A stretch of DNA of 64,000 bases from Veillonella criceti (GCF_900460315.1 NZ_UHIO01000001.1:1641501-1705500), one strand, 5' to 3'. Positions 9,710 through 18,750 are shown, counted from the first letter of the stretch. Notes: generated by a model not told the origin, from the letters alone. Translations and numbers: made by a program.

Positions 9710-10840
9710 ATGGGAAACGTAGTAAAATTTAAGTATGAACAACTTGACCAACTTTGCGTAGATGCTTTCGTAAAATTTGGTTTCTCTGAAAAAGATGCTA
9801 AGATTATTCGTGACGTATTATTGATGTCTGATATGTATGGTATCCAGAGTCATGGTATGCAACGTCTTGTTCGTTACCACAAAGGTATCGAAAAAGGAAC
9901 TATCAAAGTTGATGCACAACCAGAAGTTGTTTTCGAAACTCCAGTATCTGCAGTAATCGATGGTCATGATGGCATGGGCCAATTGAATGGTCATTATGCA
10001 ATGGAATTGGCTATTAAAAAAGCTAAAGAATCTGGTGTAGGTATCGTTTCTGTACGTAACTCCAACCATTATGGTATTGCTGGTTACTACGCTAACATGG
10101 CTGTAGAAGAAGGCTTAATTGGTTTCTCCTGCACAAACTCTGAAGCTATCATGGTTCCTACATATGCTCGTAAAGCAATGTTGGGTTCTAACCCTCAAGC
10201 TTGGGCAGCACCTGCTGAACCTTACAATTTCTTCTTCGATGCTTCTACTACCGTAGTAACTCGTGGTAAATTAGAAATGTACAACAAATTAGGTAAACAA
10301 TTACCTGATGGTTGGGCTTTGAATAAAGATGGTAACCCATCCACTGATGCAGCTGATGTATTGAAAAATATCTCTGCTCACGTAGGTGGTGGCATTATGC
10401 CACTTGGTGGTAACACTGAACAATTAGGTTCCCACAAAGGGTATGGTAATGGTATGGTTGTAGAATTATTCGCAGCTATCCTTTCCATGGGTGGTACTTC
10501 TAACCACTGCATGAAAGATGGTAAATCCAACATTTGCCACGGTTTCATGGCTATTAACCCAGCATTCTTCGGTGATGCTGATGCTATCAAAAAACATTTC
10601 TCCACTTTCTTAACTGAACTTCGTGAAGCTCCTAAAGCTGAAGGCGAACCTCGTATTTACACTCATGGTGAAAAAGAAGTGGAAGCAGTAAAAGACCGCG
10701 AAGAAAATGGCATCCCTGTAATTGATAAAACAATGACAGAAGTTTATGAACTTTGCGAATACTTAGGTCTTGATTTCTCCAAATACTTTGGTGATTACAA
10801 ACCACCAGTAGCTGGCGATATGTTCACTGGTAACTATTAA
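9710..10840 (+). CDS. Ldh2-family malate/L-lactate dehydrogenase
   Basis: NAD(P)-dependent 2-hydroxyacid dehydrogenase of the Ldh2/MDH2 type, unrelated to classical LDH. Features are the N-terminal helical domain (residues 7-60), NSNHYGIAGYYA (a family-conserved stretch near 120), NPQAWAAP near 163, and the C-terminal HKGYGNGMVVEL segment. The start is set at 9710, where AAGAGGA lies 8 bases upstream; an in-frame ATG at 9683 has no binding site and would add nine unconserved residues. Codon use (GCT, GAA, CCA, TCC) is more biased than in neighbouring genes, suggesting high expression. In a lactate-fermenting organism a malate/lactate role is natural, but the exact substrate cannot be read from the sequence. 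Confidence 0.85.
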   Translation: MGNVVKFKYEQLDQLCVDAFVKFGFSEKDAKIIRDVLLMSDMYGIQSHGMQRLVRYHKGIEKGTIKVDAQPEVVFETPVSAVIDGHDGMGQLNGHYAMELAIKKAKESGVGIVSVRNSNHYGIAGYYANMAVEEGLIGFSCTNSEAIMVPTYARKAMLGSNPQAWAAPAEPYNFFFDASTTVVTRGKLEMYNKLGKQLPDGWALNKDGNPSTDAADVLKNISAHVGGGIMPLGGNTEQLGSHKGYGNGMVVELFAAILSMGGTSNHCMKDGKSNICHGFMAINPAFFGDADAIKKHFSTFLTELREAPKAEGEPRIYTHGEKEVEAVKDREENGIPVIDKTMTEVYELCEYLGLDFSKYFGDYKPPVAGDMFTGNY

Positions 10841-10941
10841 TACTAGTACATTTAACAAATAATGCACCTAGCACATATGTCGCAATGTTTATGTTGCGCA
10901 GTTTAATAGGAATGGCATAGCCTGTTAAGCAGAATGAACAG

Positions 10942-10973
10942 CAGCCCACGCTCAGTAGAGTGTGGGCTGTTTT
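10942..10973 (+). terminator. Intrinsic terminator after the Ldh2-family gene
   Basis: CAGCCCACGCTC (10942-10953) pairs with GAGTGTGGGCTG (10958-10969) around an AGTA loop, with TTTT following. Confidence 0.9.
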
Positions 10974-11079
10974 GTATATTCTTAAAATAAGTCCTCAACA
11001 GGAATCTAGCAACATGATACAATAAAAAAGATATAGTAGCTATTTTAAGTGTTAACTATTTAAAGGTCCTGATTAAATA

Positions 11080-11085
11080 TATAAT
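11080..11085 (+). promoter_or_regulatory. -10 box for the molybdopterin oxidoreductase gene
   Basis: TATAAT 32 bases before the start codon; no convincing -35 is visible. The ribosome binding site AAAGGAG is at 11102-11108. Confidence 0.45.
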
Positions 11086-11116
11086 AGCAAAAAGTTGAGA
11101 TAAAGGAGTCAATAGT

Positions 11117-13129
11117 ATGACAAGACGAGAGATTAATGCAGTATGCCCTTACGATTGCCCCGATGCTTGTGGGCTCGTCGTAACCACTGAAGATGGGAAA
11201 GTAACTAAGGTTGTGGGGAACCCTAAGCATGCATTTACAAGAGGTATGCTTTGCCCTAAAATGGCTCATTATGAAGAAACCGTCCATTCGCCTGAGCGGT
11301 TAACGACACCGCTAAAACGGGTGGGGCCTAAAGGGTCTGGTGAGTTTACACCAATTAGTTGGGACGAAGCAGTGGCTACCATTGCTGAACGCTTTAAAGC
11401 TAGTATTGAAGAATATGGTGGTCAAAGTATTATGCCTTACTCTTATGCAGGGACTATGGGGCTTATTCAGAAAGCAGCGGGGTTTCCATTGTTTGCTCGT
11501 TTAGGCGCGGTGCGACATAATCGTGGCATTTGTTCCCCAGCTAAAACGTATGGTTGGCAGATGATTATGGGCAATACGTTTGGTACGCGGCCACAAGAAT
11601 TGAGCCATAGCGATTGTGTTATTTTATGGAGCTTAAATGCGTTGGCCACTGATATCCATATTATGCATGATGTAAAGGCAGCTAAAGCTCGAGGGGCTAA
11701 GGTCTGGGTTATTGATATTTATAGTTCGATTACTTGTGATCAAGCGGATGAAGTGATTCTTACAAAACCAGGTACTGATGGTGCCTTAGCTTTAGGAATT
11801 TTATATATTTTAGAGCGAGATCATTTAGTTAATCGTGATTTTATTGCTAATCATGTAATTGGTTACGATAAATTAGTAGGGGAAGTTTTACCTGATTTTA
11901 CACCTGAGCATGTAGCGGCGATTACAGGCGTGCCAGTGGCACAACTGGAAGCATTAGCTAACGCTTATGGCACAGCCAAAGCACCGTTTATTCGCTTGGG
12001 TAGTGGTTTATCGCGCTATGGTAATGGGGGAATGACGGTACGAACTATTGCTTGTTTGCCAGCCGTGGTAGGTGCTTATGAACATCTTGGTGGTGGCATG
12101 TTGAGTGATGCTAAAGGAAGTTATTATATTAATGATCGTCTCATGTCTTGGGATGTTCATGCTGGTAAAGTGGTGCCTACGGTGCCTATGGTAAAATTAG
12201 GTGACATTTTAAATCAAACAGAAAGTCCGATTCGTTGCCTTTACATTTACTCTTCGAATCCAGCTATAACAGCACCTGATCAAAACCAAGTGCGACGAGG
12301 GTTACTACGTGACGATTTATTTACAGTCGTGCATGAACGCTTTTTAACGGATACGGCTAATTATGCAGATATTGTGTTGCCAGCGACGTCTTCGGTAGAA
12401 GCCGATGATATTTATAATTCATATGGTCATTATACGAGCGCTATTGGGTATAAAGCGATTGAACCTATTGGTGAAAGTAAGTCTAATTGGGATACCATTT
12501 GTTTGATTGCTAAAGCGATGGGGATTACTGATCCCTTCTTTGATAAAACGGCTTTAGACTTAATTCATGATATTTTGGCAGCCGCTACTCATGTGAGTGA
12601 GGCGGATAAGGCCAAGTTACTATCTGGCGAACCTGTTGAAATGCCTGTTCCTGAGGATTATAAGCTCCGCTTTAAAACTAAGTCGGGCAAAATTGAAATG
12701 TATAATCCGCAAGAAACCCCTGCATTGCCTACGTATATGGCGCCGCATAATGCGACGATTGCCAAAGGGGCCTTTCATCTGATTAATGCACCAGATATTC
12801 GAATTTTAGACTCTTCGTTCTGTGAACGCGTGTTTGATCAACAAAAACCCCTTATGAGTGCTTGGTTACATCCTGAAGATGGTAAGGCATTAGGTCTTGT
12901 AGAAGGGGAACGGATTGAATTATACAATGAACAAGGAACTTTACAGTTGCCTGTGTTCTTTGATGAAAGAGTGCGTCCTAAGACGGTCGTTTCCTATGGA
13001 GTATGGTGGCAACGATATTCTTCGGATGAAACACATGGAATCAATGCCTTAACCTCATCAAGGCTGACTGATTTTGCCGAAGGTAGTACTTTTTATGATG
13101 TAAAAGTAGATATTCGAAGTGTATCTTGA
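11117..13129 (+). CDS. Molybdopterin-dependent oxidoreductase (DMSO reductase family)
   Basis: A 670-residue single-subunit member of the Mo/W-bisMGD family. The N-terminus carries a [4Fe-4S] motif, CPYDCPDACGL with the fourth Cys in RGMLCPK near residue 43. The cofactor-binding domains follow and the C-terminal molydopterin-binding domain spans roughly 555-665. The region that normally holds the metal ligand reads RGICSPAKTYGW (near 137), as in the YyaE-like clade, so the ligand is not obvious. There is no Tat signal, pointing to a cytoplasmic enzyme, and no electron-transfer subunit is encoded nearby. Substrate unknown; formate, sulfoxide or N-oxide chemistry is possible. Confidence 0.85.
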   Translation: MTRREINAVCPYDCPDACGLVVTTEDGKVTKVVGNPKHAFTRGMLCPKMAHYEETVHSPERLTTPLKRVGPKGSGEFTPISWDEAVATIAERFKASIEEYGGQSIMPYSYAGTMGLIQKAAGFPLFARLGAVRHNRGICSPAKTYGWQMIMGNTFGTRPQELSHSDCVILWSLNALATDIHIMHDVKAAKARGAKVWVIDIYSSITCDQADEVILTKPGTDGALALGILYILERDHLVNRDFIANHVIGYDKLVGEVLPDFTPEHVAAITGVPVAQLEALANAYGTAKAPFIRLGSGLSRYGNGGMTVRTIACLPAVVGAYEHLGGGMLSDAKGSYYINDRLMSWDVHAGKVVPTVPMVKLGDILNQTESPIRCLYIYSSNPAITAPDQNQVRRGLLRDDLFTVVHERFLTDTANYADIVLPATSSVEADDIYNSYGHYTSAIGYKAIEPIGESKSNWDTICLIAKAMGITDPFFDKTALDLIHDILAAATHVSEADKAKLLSGEPVEMPVPEDYKLRFKTKSGKIEMYNPQETPALPTYMAPHNATIAKGAFHLINAPDIRILDSSFCERVFDQQKPLMSAWLHPEDGKALGLVEGERIELYNEQGTLQLPVFFDERVRPKTVVSYGVWWQRYSSDETHGINALTSSRLTDFAEGSTFYDVKVDIRSVS

Positions 13130-13219
13130 AATTTAATGTATAATTAATAAAAAATTTTGATGATTTATGGTTTCTTTTATCAATTCTTGTATACGTTGTA
13201 AAAGGCTGTAAAAGTAGTG

Positions 13220-13259
13220 AAAATACGCATTCTACATGGTTAGTGTGATGCGTATTTTT
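13220..13259 (+). terminator. Intrinsic terminator after the molybdopterin oxidoreductase gene
   Basis: AAAATACGCAT (13220-13230) pairs with ATGCGTATTTT (13248-13258), with further T residues. Confidence 0.8.
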
Positions 13260-13333
13260 ATAGAGTTTTCTAATTAGGGTAACAAGTATGCGAAAATGTA
13301 ATAAATAAAATTGAAGAATATTTCAAAATACAT

Positions 13334-13362
13334 TTGTCCAATTCTTAAAAACGTTGTATAAT
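13334..13362 (+). promoter_or_regulatory. SigA-type promoter for brnQ
   Basis: TTGTCC (13334-13339), 17-base spacer and TATAAT (13357-13362), 39 bases before the start codon. Confidence 0.65.
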
Positions 13363-13401
13363 CATAGGCAAACCTTAATTTAATGAGAGAGGATGGGGAT
13401 T

Positions 13402-14769
13402 ATGAATACGGAAAATGTTAAATTAAGCAATCGAGCCTACATAGCTATTGGCTTGATGTTGTTTGCTCTATTCTTTGGAGCTGGTAATCTAATTTTCCCT
13501 GCGTCCTTAGGACAACAAGCGGGTGAAAATATTTGGTGGGCTGTTTTAGGCTTCATCGTCACAGGGGTAGGTTTGCCATTGCTTGGTGTTATGGCTATGG
13601 GCTACTCTGGATCGAAGGACGTACAGGCATTAGCAAGTCGAGTACATCCTGTGTATGGTTTTATTTATACGGTATTATTATATTTGACAATTGGACCAGC
13701 GTTCGCTATTCCGCGTACAGGTACAGTATCCTATGAAATTGCAGTAAAACCATTTTTAGGTAGTGGCGCTACTGATATGTCACAGACGATTTTTTTAATG
13801 GTGTTCTTCTTACTTACTCTTTGGTTGTCAATTAATCCGGCTAAATTAGTCGATCGTATTGGTAAAGTCTTAACGCCATTGTTGTTACTTAGTATTTGTG
13901 CATTGATTATTAAATCATTGGTAACGCCAATGGGGTCTTATCAAGCTCCAACGGATGCGTATGCTACTTCGGGGATTGCTGTTGTACAAGGTATTTTAGA
14001 TGGCTATAATACGATGGATGCGTTAGCTTCTTTAGTATTTGCTATTCTTGTTATTGATTTTGTTAAATTATCTGGGGCACAAACGAAAGAGGAAGTTACT
14101 TCAGCTACGTTTAAGGCTGGTTTAATTGCGGTAGCTTGGCTTGGTTTTGTATATATTTTTGTGGCTAATATCGGTGCGACCAGTGTAAGTCAACTAGGGA
14201 TTTTAGATACAGGAGCGCCTGTTTTAGCAGAAAGTGCTAAGTTATTATTTGGTAGTATTGGTGCCCTTATCTTGGCGGTTATTGTATTGTTAGCGTGTTT
14301 AACAACTAGTATCGGTCTTGTTACTTCCTGTTCAAAATACTTCTATCGTGTATTCCCAGGGATTAATTACAAATTATATGCTGTTATTTTCTCAGTTGTA
14401 TCTTTCTTTATTGGGATGTATGGTTTGAAAACTATTATTTCAGCCGCTATCCCTGTGTTAATGTTCTTATATCCATTGACAATTGCTATTATTGCCTTAG
14501 CATTTTTGAATAATACATTCCAAGGTCGTCAGTGTGTCTACGTTTGGACTATTGGTTTAACTTTGATTAGTGCATTTGTAAGTGGTTGTGAAACGGCTGA
14601 AGTTAATCTTGGTGCCTTTGGTCAATGGTTTGCTACTTATGTACCATTCCATGATGTTGGCATGGGTTGGGTAACATTTACGGTAGCTGGTTTAATTATT
14701 GGTTTCATTCATAAAACGCTTGTGTCTAAACCACAAGTCCATGGTGAAGAAGAAAAATCAGTGGCATAA
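13402..14769 (+). CDS. brnQ: Branched-chain amino acid:cation symporter BrnQ
   Basis: LIVCS-family transporter importing leucine, isoleucine and valine with Na+ or H+. Twelve hydrophobic segments are evident, and the signature LFFGAGNLIFPASLG near residue 22 is characteristic. I place the start at 13402 (MNTENVKLSN); the upstream in-frame ATG at 13393 overlaps the ribosome binding region. The length of 455 residues is normal. It has its own promoter and terminator. Its location 3.2 kb upstream of the ilv operon, with the operon's regulatory leader in between, suggests both uptake and synthesis of branched-chain amino acids are handled in this region. Confidence 0.93.
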   Translation: MNTENVKLSNRAYIAIGLMLFALFFGAGNLIFPASLGQQAGENIWWAVLGFIVTGVGLPLLGVMAMGYSGSKDVQALASRVHPVYGFIYTVLLYLTIGPAFAIPRTGTVSYEIAVKPFLGSGATDMSQTIFLMVFFLLTLWLSINPAKLVDRIGKVLTPLLLLSICALIIKSLVTPMGSYQAPTDAYATSGIAVVQGILDGYNTMDALASLVFAILVIDFVKLSGAQTKEEVTSATFKAGLIAVAWLGFVYIFVANIGATSVSQLGILDTGAPVLAESAKLLFGSIGALILAVIVLLACLTTSIGLVTSCSKYFYRVFPGINYKLYAVIFSVVSFFIGMYGLKTIISAAIPVLMFLYPLTIAIIALAFLNNTFQGRQCVYVWTIGLTLISAFVSGCETAEVNLGAFGQWFATYVPFHDVGMGWVTFTVAGLIIGFIHKTLVSKPQVHGEEEKSVA

Positions 14770-14836
14770 GCAACTGAGAGGCCGTCAATCTGTTAGTTGT
14801 AGTTTGGCTTGAGCCTTAAAATATTGTGAAGTAATG

Positions 14837-14869
14837 AATGAGTAGTTCTCTTGAGAACTACTCATTTTT
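14837..14869 (+). terminator. Intrinsic terminator after brnQ
   Basis: AATGAGTAGTTCTC pairs with GAGAACTACTCATT around a TT loop and is followed by TTT. The stem is nearly perfect on both strands. Confidence 0.9.
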
Positions 14870-14944
14870 ATATGTCGAAAAAAGGAAAGAATAGTGTATA
14901 ATGGATAAGTAAAACAGTAGCTTAAGTAGTATAGGAGGATTTTT

Positions 14945-16351
14945 GTGAGTTGGTTGCGTAGGAAGCCGTTGGCTGATTTAACAGCCGTGGCGGAGGAGAA
15001 AAAATTATCAAAAGCGCTTAGTGCCTTTGATGTGACGTTACTAGGTCTTGGTGTTATTATTGGAACTGGTATTTTTGTTTTAACTGGTATTGGGGCCGCC
15101 AATTATGCAGGGCCTGGTCTCATGTTATCGTTTGTATTAGCTGCTGTCACATGTGCCTTTGTTTGCTTGGCATATAGTGAGCTGGTGGCGATGTTACCTG
15201 TATCAGGCAGTGCGTATACATATACCTATGCATCGTTAGGTGAGTTTTTTGGCTGGTGGGTCGGCTGGGGCCTTGTTCTGGAATATTCCGTTGGAGCTAG
15301 TGCAGTAGCCGGTGGTTGGTCGGCTTATTTAGTGGGGATATTACATGCAGCAGGCATTGATTTACCACATGCTTTAACGGCCGTCCCTCATGATGGTGGT
15401 ATCATTAATTTACCAGCTGTGTTGGTAGTCCTTTTTGCTACGAGTCTGCTTGTATTAGGGATTCGTGAAAGTGCAAAAGTAAATCGTGTATTGGTATTGA
15501 TTAAAGTAGGGACAATTTTTCTATTTTTATTTTTAGCGGCGCCTCATGTTGATCCAGCTAATTGGGATCCATTCTTACCTTATGGGTGGCAAGGGGTGAC
15601 AGCTGGTACAGCCATTCTTTTCTTTGCGTATTTAGGAGTAGACTCCTTAGCTACGGCCGCTGAAGAAACCAAGAATCCTAAGGTGGATATGCCGATAGGG
15701 ATTATTGCGTCCCTTGTGATTTGTACGATTTTATATATTGCCGTAAGTGTTGTTATGACAGGTGTAGTACCTTATCCACAATTAGATACGGCAGCGCCCG
15801 CTTCGTATGTATTAGAGTATGTAGGGATGAGGGCTGGCTCAGCGATTGTAGGAACAGGTGCTCTTTGTGGGCTATCGACAGTATTGTTGGTTATGATTTA
15901 TGCACAGACACGCGCTTTCTATGCTATGAGCCGTGATGGGTTAATCCCTCATAGTTTGTGTCGGATTCATAAAAAATATCGTACGCCACATATTATAACC
16001 ATGATTGTAGGGGTAGTGGTGGCGTTGATTTCAGGATTTACACCTATTCATATAGTCGCTGAAATGTGTTCGGCCGGGACCTTATTCGCTTTTATGTGTT
16101 CGGCTTTAGGCATTATGGTGTTACGCCGTGTATATCCTGATGTGAAACGAGATTTTCGCTGTCCTGCTGTATATGTGGTAGCACCGTTGGCGATTATCTT
16201 TTGTGGTTTTGTATTTTCTCAGTTATCAGCTCATACTATCGAGCTCTTTGTGGGGTGGAGTCTGTTAGGGTTCTTAATTTATATGGGCTACAGCCGTAAA
16301 CATAGTGTGTTAGGGCAAACGAACGTGACTAATGAGAGTGTATCAGAATAG
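14945..16351 (+). CDS. APC-family amino acid permease (YfnA-like)
   Basis: A 468-residue amino acid/polyamine/organocation transporter with about twelve membrane segments. The first helix contains GLGVIIGTGIFVLTG near residue 36, the classic substrate-binding unwound helix of APC permeases, and YSELVAMLPVSGSAYTY near 80 is also diagnostic. It starts with GTG, supported by ATAGGAGGAT eight bases upstream. A -10 box TATAAT lies at 14897-14902. The closest general type is the YfnA/cationic amino acid group; the actual substrate cannot be assigned. It is monocistronic with a terminator just after it. Confidence 0.88.
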   Translation: MSWLRRKPLADLTAVAEEKKLSKALSAFDVTLLGLGVIIGTGIFVLTGIGAANYAGPGLMLSFVLAAVTCAFVCLAYSELVAMLPVSGSAYTYTYASLGEFFGWWVGWGLVLEYSVGASAVAGGWSAYLVGILHAAGIDLPHALTAVPHDGGIINLPAVLVVLFATSLLVLGIRESAKVNRVLVLIKVGTIFLFLFLAAPHVDPANWDPFLPYGWQGVTAGTAILFFAYLGVDSLATAAEETKNPKVDMPIGIIASLVICTILYIAVSVVMTGVVPYPQLDTAAPASYVLEYVGMRAGSAIVGTGALCGLSTVLLVMIYAQTRAFYAMSRDGLIPHSLCRIHKKYRTPHIITMIVGVVVALISGFTPIHIVAEMCSAGTLFAFMCSALGIMVLRRVYPDVKRDFRCPAVYVVAPLAIIFCGFVFSQLSAHTIELFVGWSLLGFLIYMGYSRKHSVLGQTNVTNESVSE

Positions 16352-16402
16352 ATTGGTTGAGGTTAGTTAGCATTAACGGGTTATGTTGAATTAATACTTG
16401 AT

Positions 16403-16441
16403 ATGCACTGCGAGTGAATATATGCTTGCAGTGCATTTTTT
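16403..16441 (+). terminator. Intrinsic terminator after the APC permease
   Basis: ATGCACTGC (from 16403) pairs with GCAGTGCAT (ending about 16436) and is followed by seven T residues. Confidence 0.9.
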
Positions 16442-16492
16442 TATTGTGCAATGAATATGGATATTTGTTTGTAAAATTTGAAAAAAATAAAA

Positions 16493-16531
16493 TTAGTACT
16501 TGCTATTTTAGAAATAGAGTGCTAATATAAT
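16493..16531 (+). promoter_or_regulatory. ilv leader promoter with interrupted palindrome
   Basis: The -10 box TATAAT is at 16526-16531. Directly upstream, TTAGTACTTGCTATTT (16493-16508) is mirrored by AAATAGAGTGCTAA (16512-16525) with only a two-base bulge, so the palindrome covers the -35 position and touches the -10. That placement suits a repressor operator. The outer half-sites resemble HrcA/CIRCE half-sites but are 15 bases apart instead of nine. Confidence 0.55.
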
Positions 16532-16627
16532 GTACATCGATACACACACAGTGGATGCATCGAGAGATTTAATTTGAGTTTACGTGCTACATAGCACATT
16601 TGTATACAGTGGAAAGGAGGACATGTC

Positions 16628-16777
16628 ATGTTAGGTTTTGTGGTAGTCATTATTAGCTTGCTCATTATTATTGACATTATCGTCATTAGCCATGAAAACA
16701 ACTTAACAGACATCGTCTTGAAAGTTTCCACAAATCATGTGCCTGAGCTTACCTCACAGCGAGGTTTTGCAAGCTAA
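16628..16777 (+). CDS. Candidate ilv leader peptide rich in Val/Ile/Leu
   Basis: A 49-codon ORF with a strong AAAGGAGG ribosome binding site (16613-16620). Fifteen of residues 2-20 are branched-chain amino acids, including VVVIISLL and IIIDIIVI, and the rest of the peptide is ordinary and polar. The ORF sits between the promoter at 16526 and a terminator placed just before ilvD, exactly where ribosome-attenuation leader peptides sit in proteobacterial ilv and leu operons. A tiny single-span membrane protein is the alternative, since the same residues would form a helix. The antiterminator complementarity within codons 29-33 favours the leader-peptide reading. Confidence 0.75.
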   Translation: MLGFVVVIISLLIIIDIIVISHENNLTDIVLKVSTNHVPELTSQRGFAS

Positions 16778-16881
16778 TAAGAAATAGCTTAGGCCATGTA
16801 GTACATTTTTATACTTGTGAGAGACAATACGAATAGTTTATGCGGTACTTTTAAGACGATTCTTCGGAATCGTCTTTTTTT
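16694..16881 (+). promoter_or_regulatory. ilv attenuator: protector, antiterminator and terminator elements
   Basis: The terminator is AAGACGATTC (16853-16862), a TTCG loop, GAATCGTCTT (16867-16876), then a T run to 16881. The leader ORF segment 16712-16725 (ATCGTCTTGAAAGT) is complementary over 14 consecutive positions (one G-U) to 16847-16860 (ACTTTTAAGACGAT), which includes the terminator's 5' arm. The two structures are mutually exclusive. A local hairpin (GAAA and ACTT at 16694-16704 with AAGTTTC at 16722-16728) could sequester the antiterminator strand when no ribosome stalls on the Ile/Leu/Val codons. Seen directly: the complementarities. Inferred: the regulatory outcome. Confidence 0.75.
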
Positions 16882-16917
16882 ATTACATCATCTGGTGATG
16901 GCAAAGGAGAGAAGAAC

Positions 16918-18575
16918 ATGCGTAGTGATAATTTTTCGAAAGGCGTAGCGAGAGCGCCTCATCGGTCCTTACTAAAAGCGTTAGGATTTGTGAATGAAGA
17001 GATTGGTAAACCTGTTATTGGCATTGCCAATTCCTTTAATGAAATTATTCCTGGCCATATGCATTTGCGCAATCTGGTACAAGCTGTAAAAGACGGCATT
17101 CGCGAAGCGGGCGGTATTCCTATGGAATTTAATACGATTGGGATTTGTGATGGGACAGCCATGAATCACATAGGCATGAAATACTCCTTAGTAACACGGC
17201 AGATTGTAGCTGATTCAATTGAAGCTACGGCCATGGCAACACCCTTTGATGGGCTCGTATTCATTCCGAATTGTGACAAGATTGTACCTGGTATGTTAAT
17301 GGCCGCAGCTAGACTAAATCTCCCGTCTATCTTCGTTAGTGGTGGGGCGATGTTAGCCGGTACACATAAAGGCAAGCGGGTAGGACTTAGTGATGTTTTT
17401 GAAGCGGTTGGTAAAGTAGAAGCAGGTCTTATGAGTGAAGCGGAATTAGCGGAGCTTGAAGAGACAGCGTGCCCTACTTGTGGATCTTGCTCCGGTATGT
17501 ATACGGCAAACACGATGAACTGTTTAACCGAAGCTTTGGGGATGGCGCTCCCTGGTAATGGAACTATTCCTGCTGTATATTCGGAGCGACTTCGATTAGC
17601 TAAACGGGCAGGGCTTCAAATTATGGACGTGCTTAAAGCTGATTTACGACCTCGTGATATTTTGACTCGTGAAGCCTTTGAAAATGCTGTGGCTGTTGAT
17701 ATGGTGCTCGGTGGCTCATCCAATACAGCGCTCCATTTACCAGCAGTCGCTTATGAAGCAGACGTGCCCCTTACATTGGCTGATTTTGATACGATTGCGC
17801 AGACTACGCCACAGTTAGCAAAATTGTCACCATCAGGTTCTTACTTTATTGAAGATTTATATGCGGCTGGCGGTATTAGTGCCGTGCTCCATCGATTGCA
17901 AGAAGCAAAGAAACTTCATGAAGCGGCTAAGACGGTAGCTTTAGTTACACAAGGTGAACTGGCACAAGTAGCTAAGGTGCTTGATGAAGATGTGATTCAT
18001 CCTTGGCATGAACCAGTATATCCAACAGGGGGGATTGCTGTACTAACTGGTAATTTAGCACCAGATGGTTCTGTGGTTAAAGCAGGGGCTGTAGATTCTG
18101 AAATGCTTGTTCATAGCGGACCGGCGCGTGTCTTTAACAGCGAAGAAGACGCTTGCGCTGCCATTACAGGCAATCAGATTAAGAAAGGGGATGTAGTTGT
18201 AATCCGTTATGCAGGGCCTAAGGGTGGTCCTGGGATGCCAGAGATGTTAACACCTACCTCTACGATTACTGGTATGGGCTTAGGTAAAGAAGTAGCACTT
18301 ATTACTGATGGTCGGTTTTCAGGGGCTACACGTGGAGCTTCGATTGGTCACATTTCACCAGAAGCAGCGGCTGGGGGCCGATTGCACTGGTTGAAGAAGG
18401 TGACATTATCGAAATTGACATTCCAAATCGTAAATTGGCCGTACAGTTAAGTGAAACAGAATTGGCACAGCGTAAAGCTAAATTAGTCCCTCATGATTCG
18501 GGGGCTAAGGGATATTTGAGAAAATATGCGACTCATGTATCCTCCGCAGCGGAAGGCGCTGTTGAGAAATATTAA
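16918..18575 (+). pseudogene. ilvD: Dihydroxy-acid dehydratase IlvD, frameshifted near the 3' end
   Basis: IlvD dehydrates 2,3-dihydroxy acids to the keto acids of valine and isoleucine, using an Fe-S cluster. Cluster and family motifs are intact: NCDKIVPG near residue 120, [18 protein letters not shown] near 185, and [23 protein letters not shown] near 465. After AAAGG the frame breaks: the annotated frame ends at 18450 with an unrelated tail, while the -1 frame continues as [20 protein letters not shown] and ends properly at 18575. Adding one G to the G5 run at 18373-18377 restores a normal 552-residue protein. This is either a genuine mutation or phase-variable tract, or a homopolymer sequencing error; if real, valine and isoleucine synthesis is probably blocked. 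Confidence 0.85.
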
Positions 18576-18750
18576 AGAGGCTTATGAGGCGTGAGAATAG
18601 AGTAGAGAGAACTTAATATAGATTTGAGAGTATAAAAGAAACGTTGAGAGAGCGTTTAATTTAAAACTTGAGAGTGAGAGAATCGAATAGAGAGAACTTG
18701 AGTATAGATAGAACTAAAAGAGATATTAAGAGGAGTAAAGGATTGGTACG
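18576..18750 (+). repeat. Purine-rich ilvD-ilvA spacer with an imperfect direct repeat
   Basis: The strand is dominated by A and G. TAGAGAGAACTTAATATAGAT (18603-18623) recurs at 18689-18709 as TAGAGAGAACTTGAGTATAGAT minus small changes. AAACG...CGTTT forms a weak hairpin near 18639-18658. No ORF or clear promoter is visible. Confidence 0.4.

Noticed and set aside
13393-13401. Upstream ATG of brnQ as the start
   Set aside because: It falls on the ribosome binding region, leaving no room for one of its own.
16493-16525. A true CIRCE element (HrcA operator)
   Set aside because: The half-site spacing is 15 rather than 9 bases and the left half has mismatches.
16352-16917. T-box riboswitch upstream of ilvD
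   Set aside because: No AGGGTGGNACCGCG-type T-box sequence or specifier stem is visible; the leader-peptide model explains the region better.
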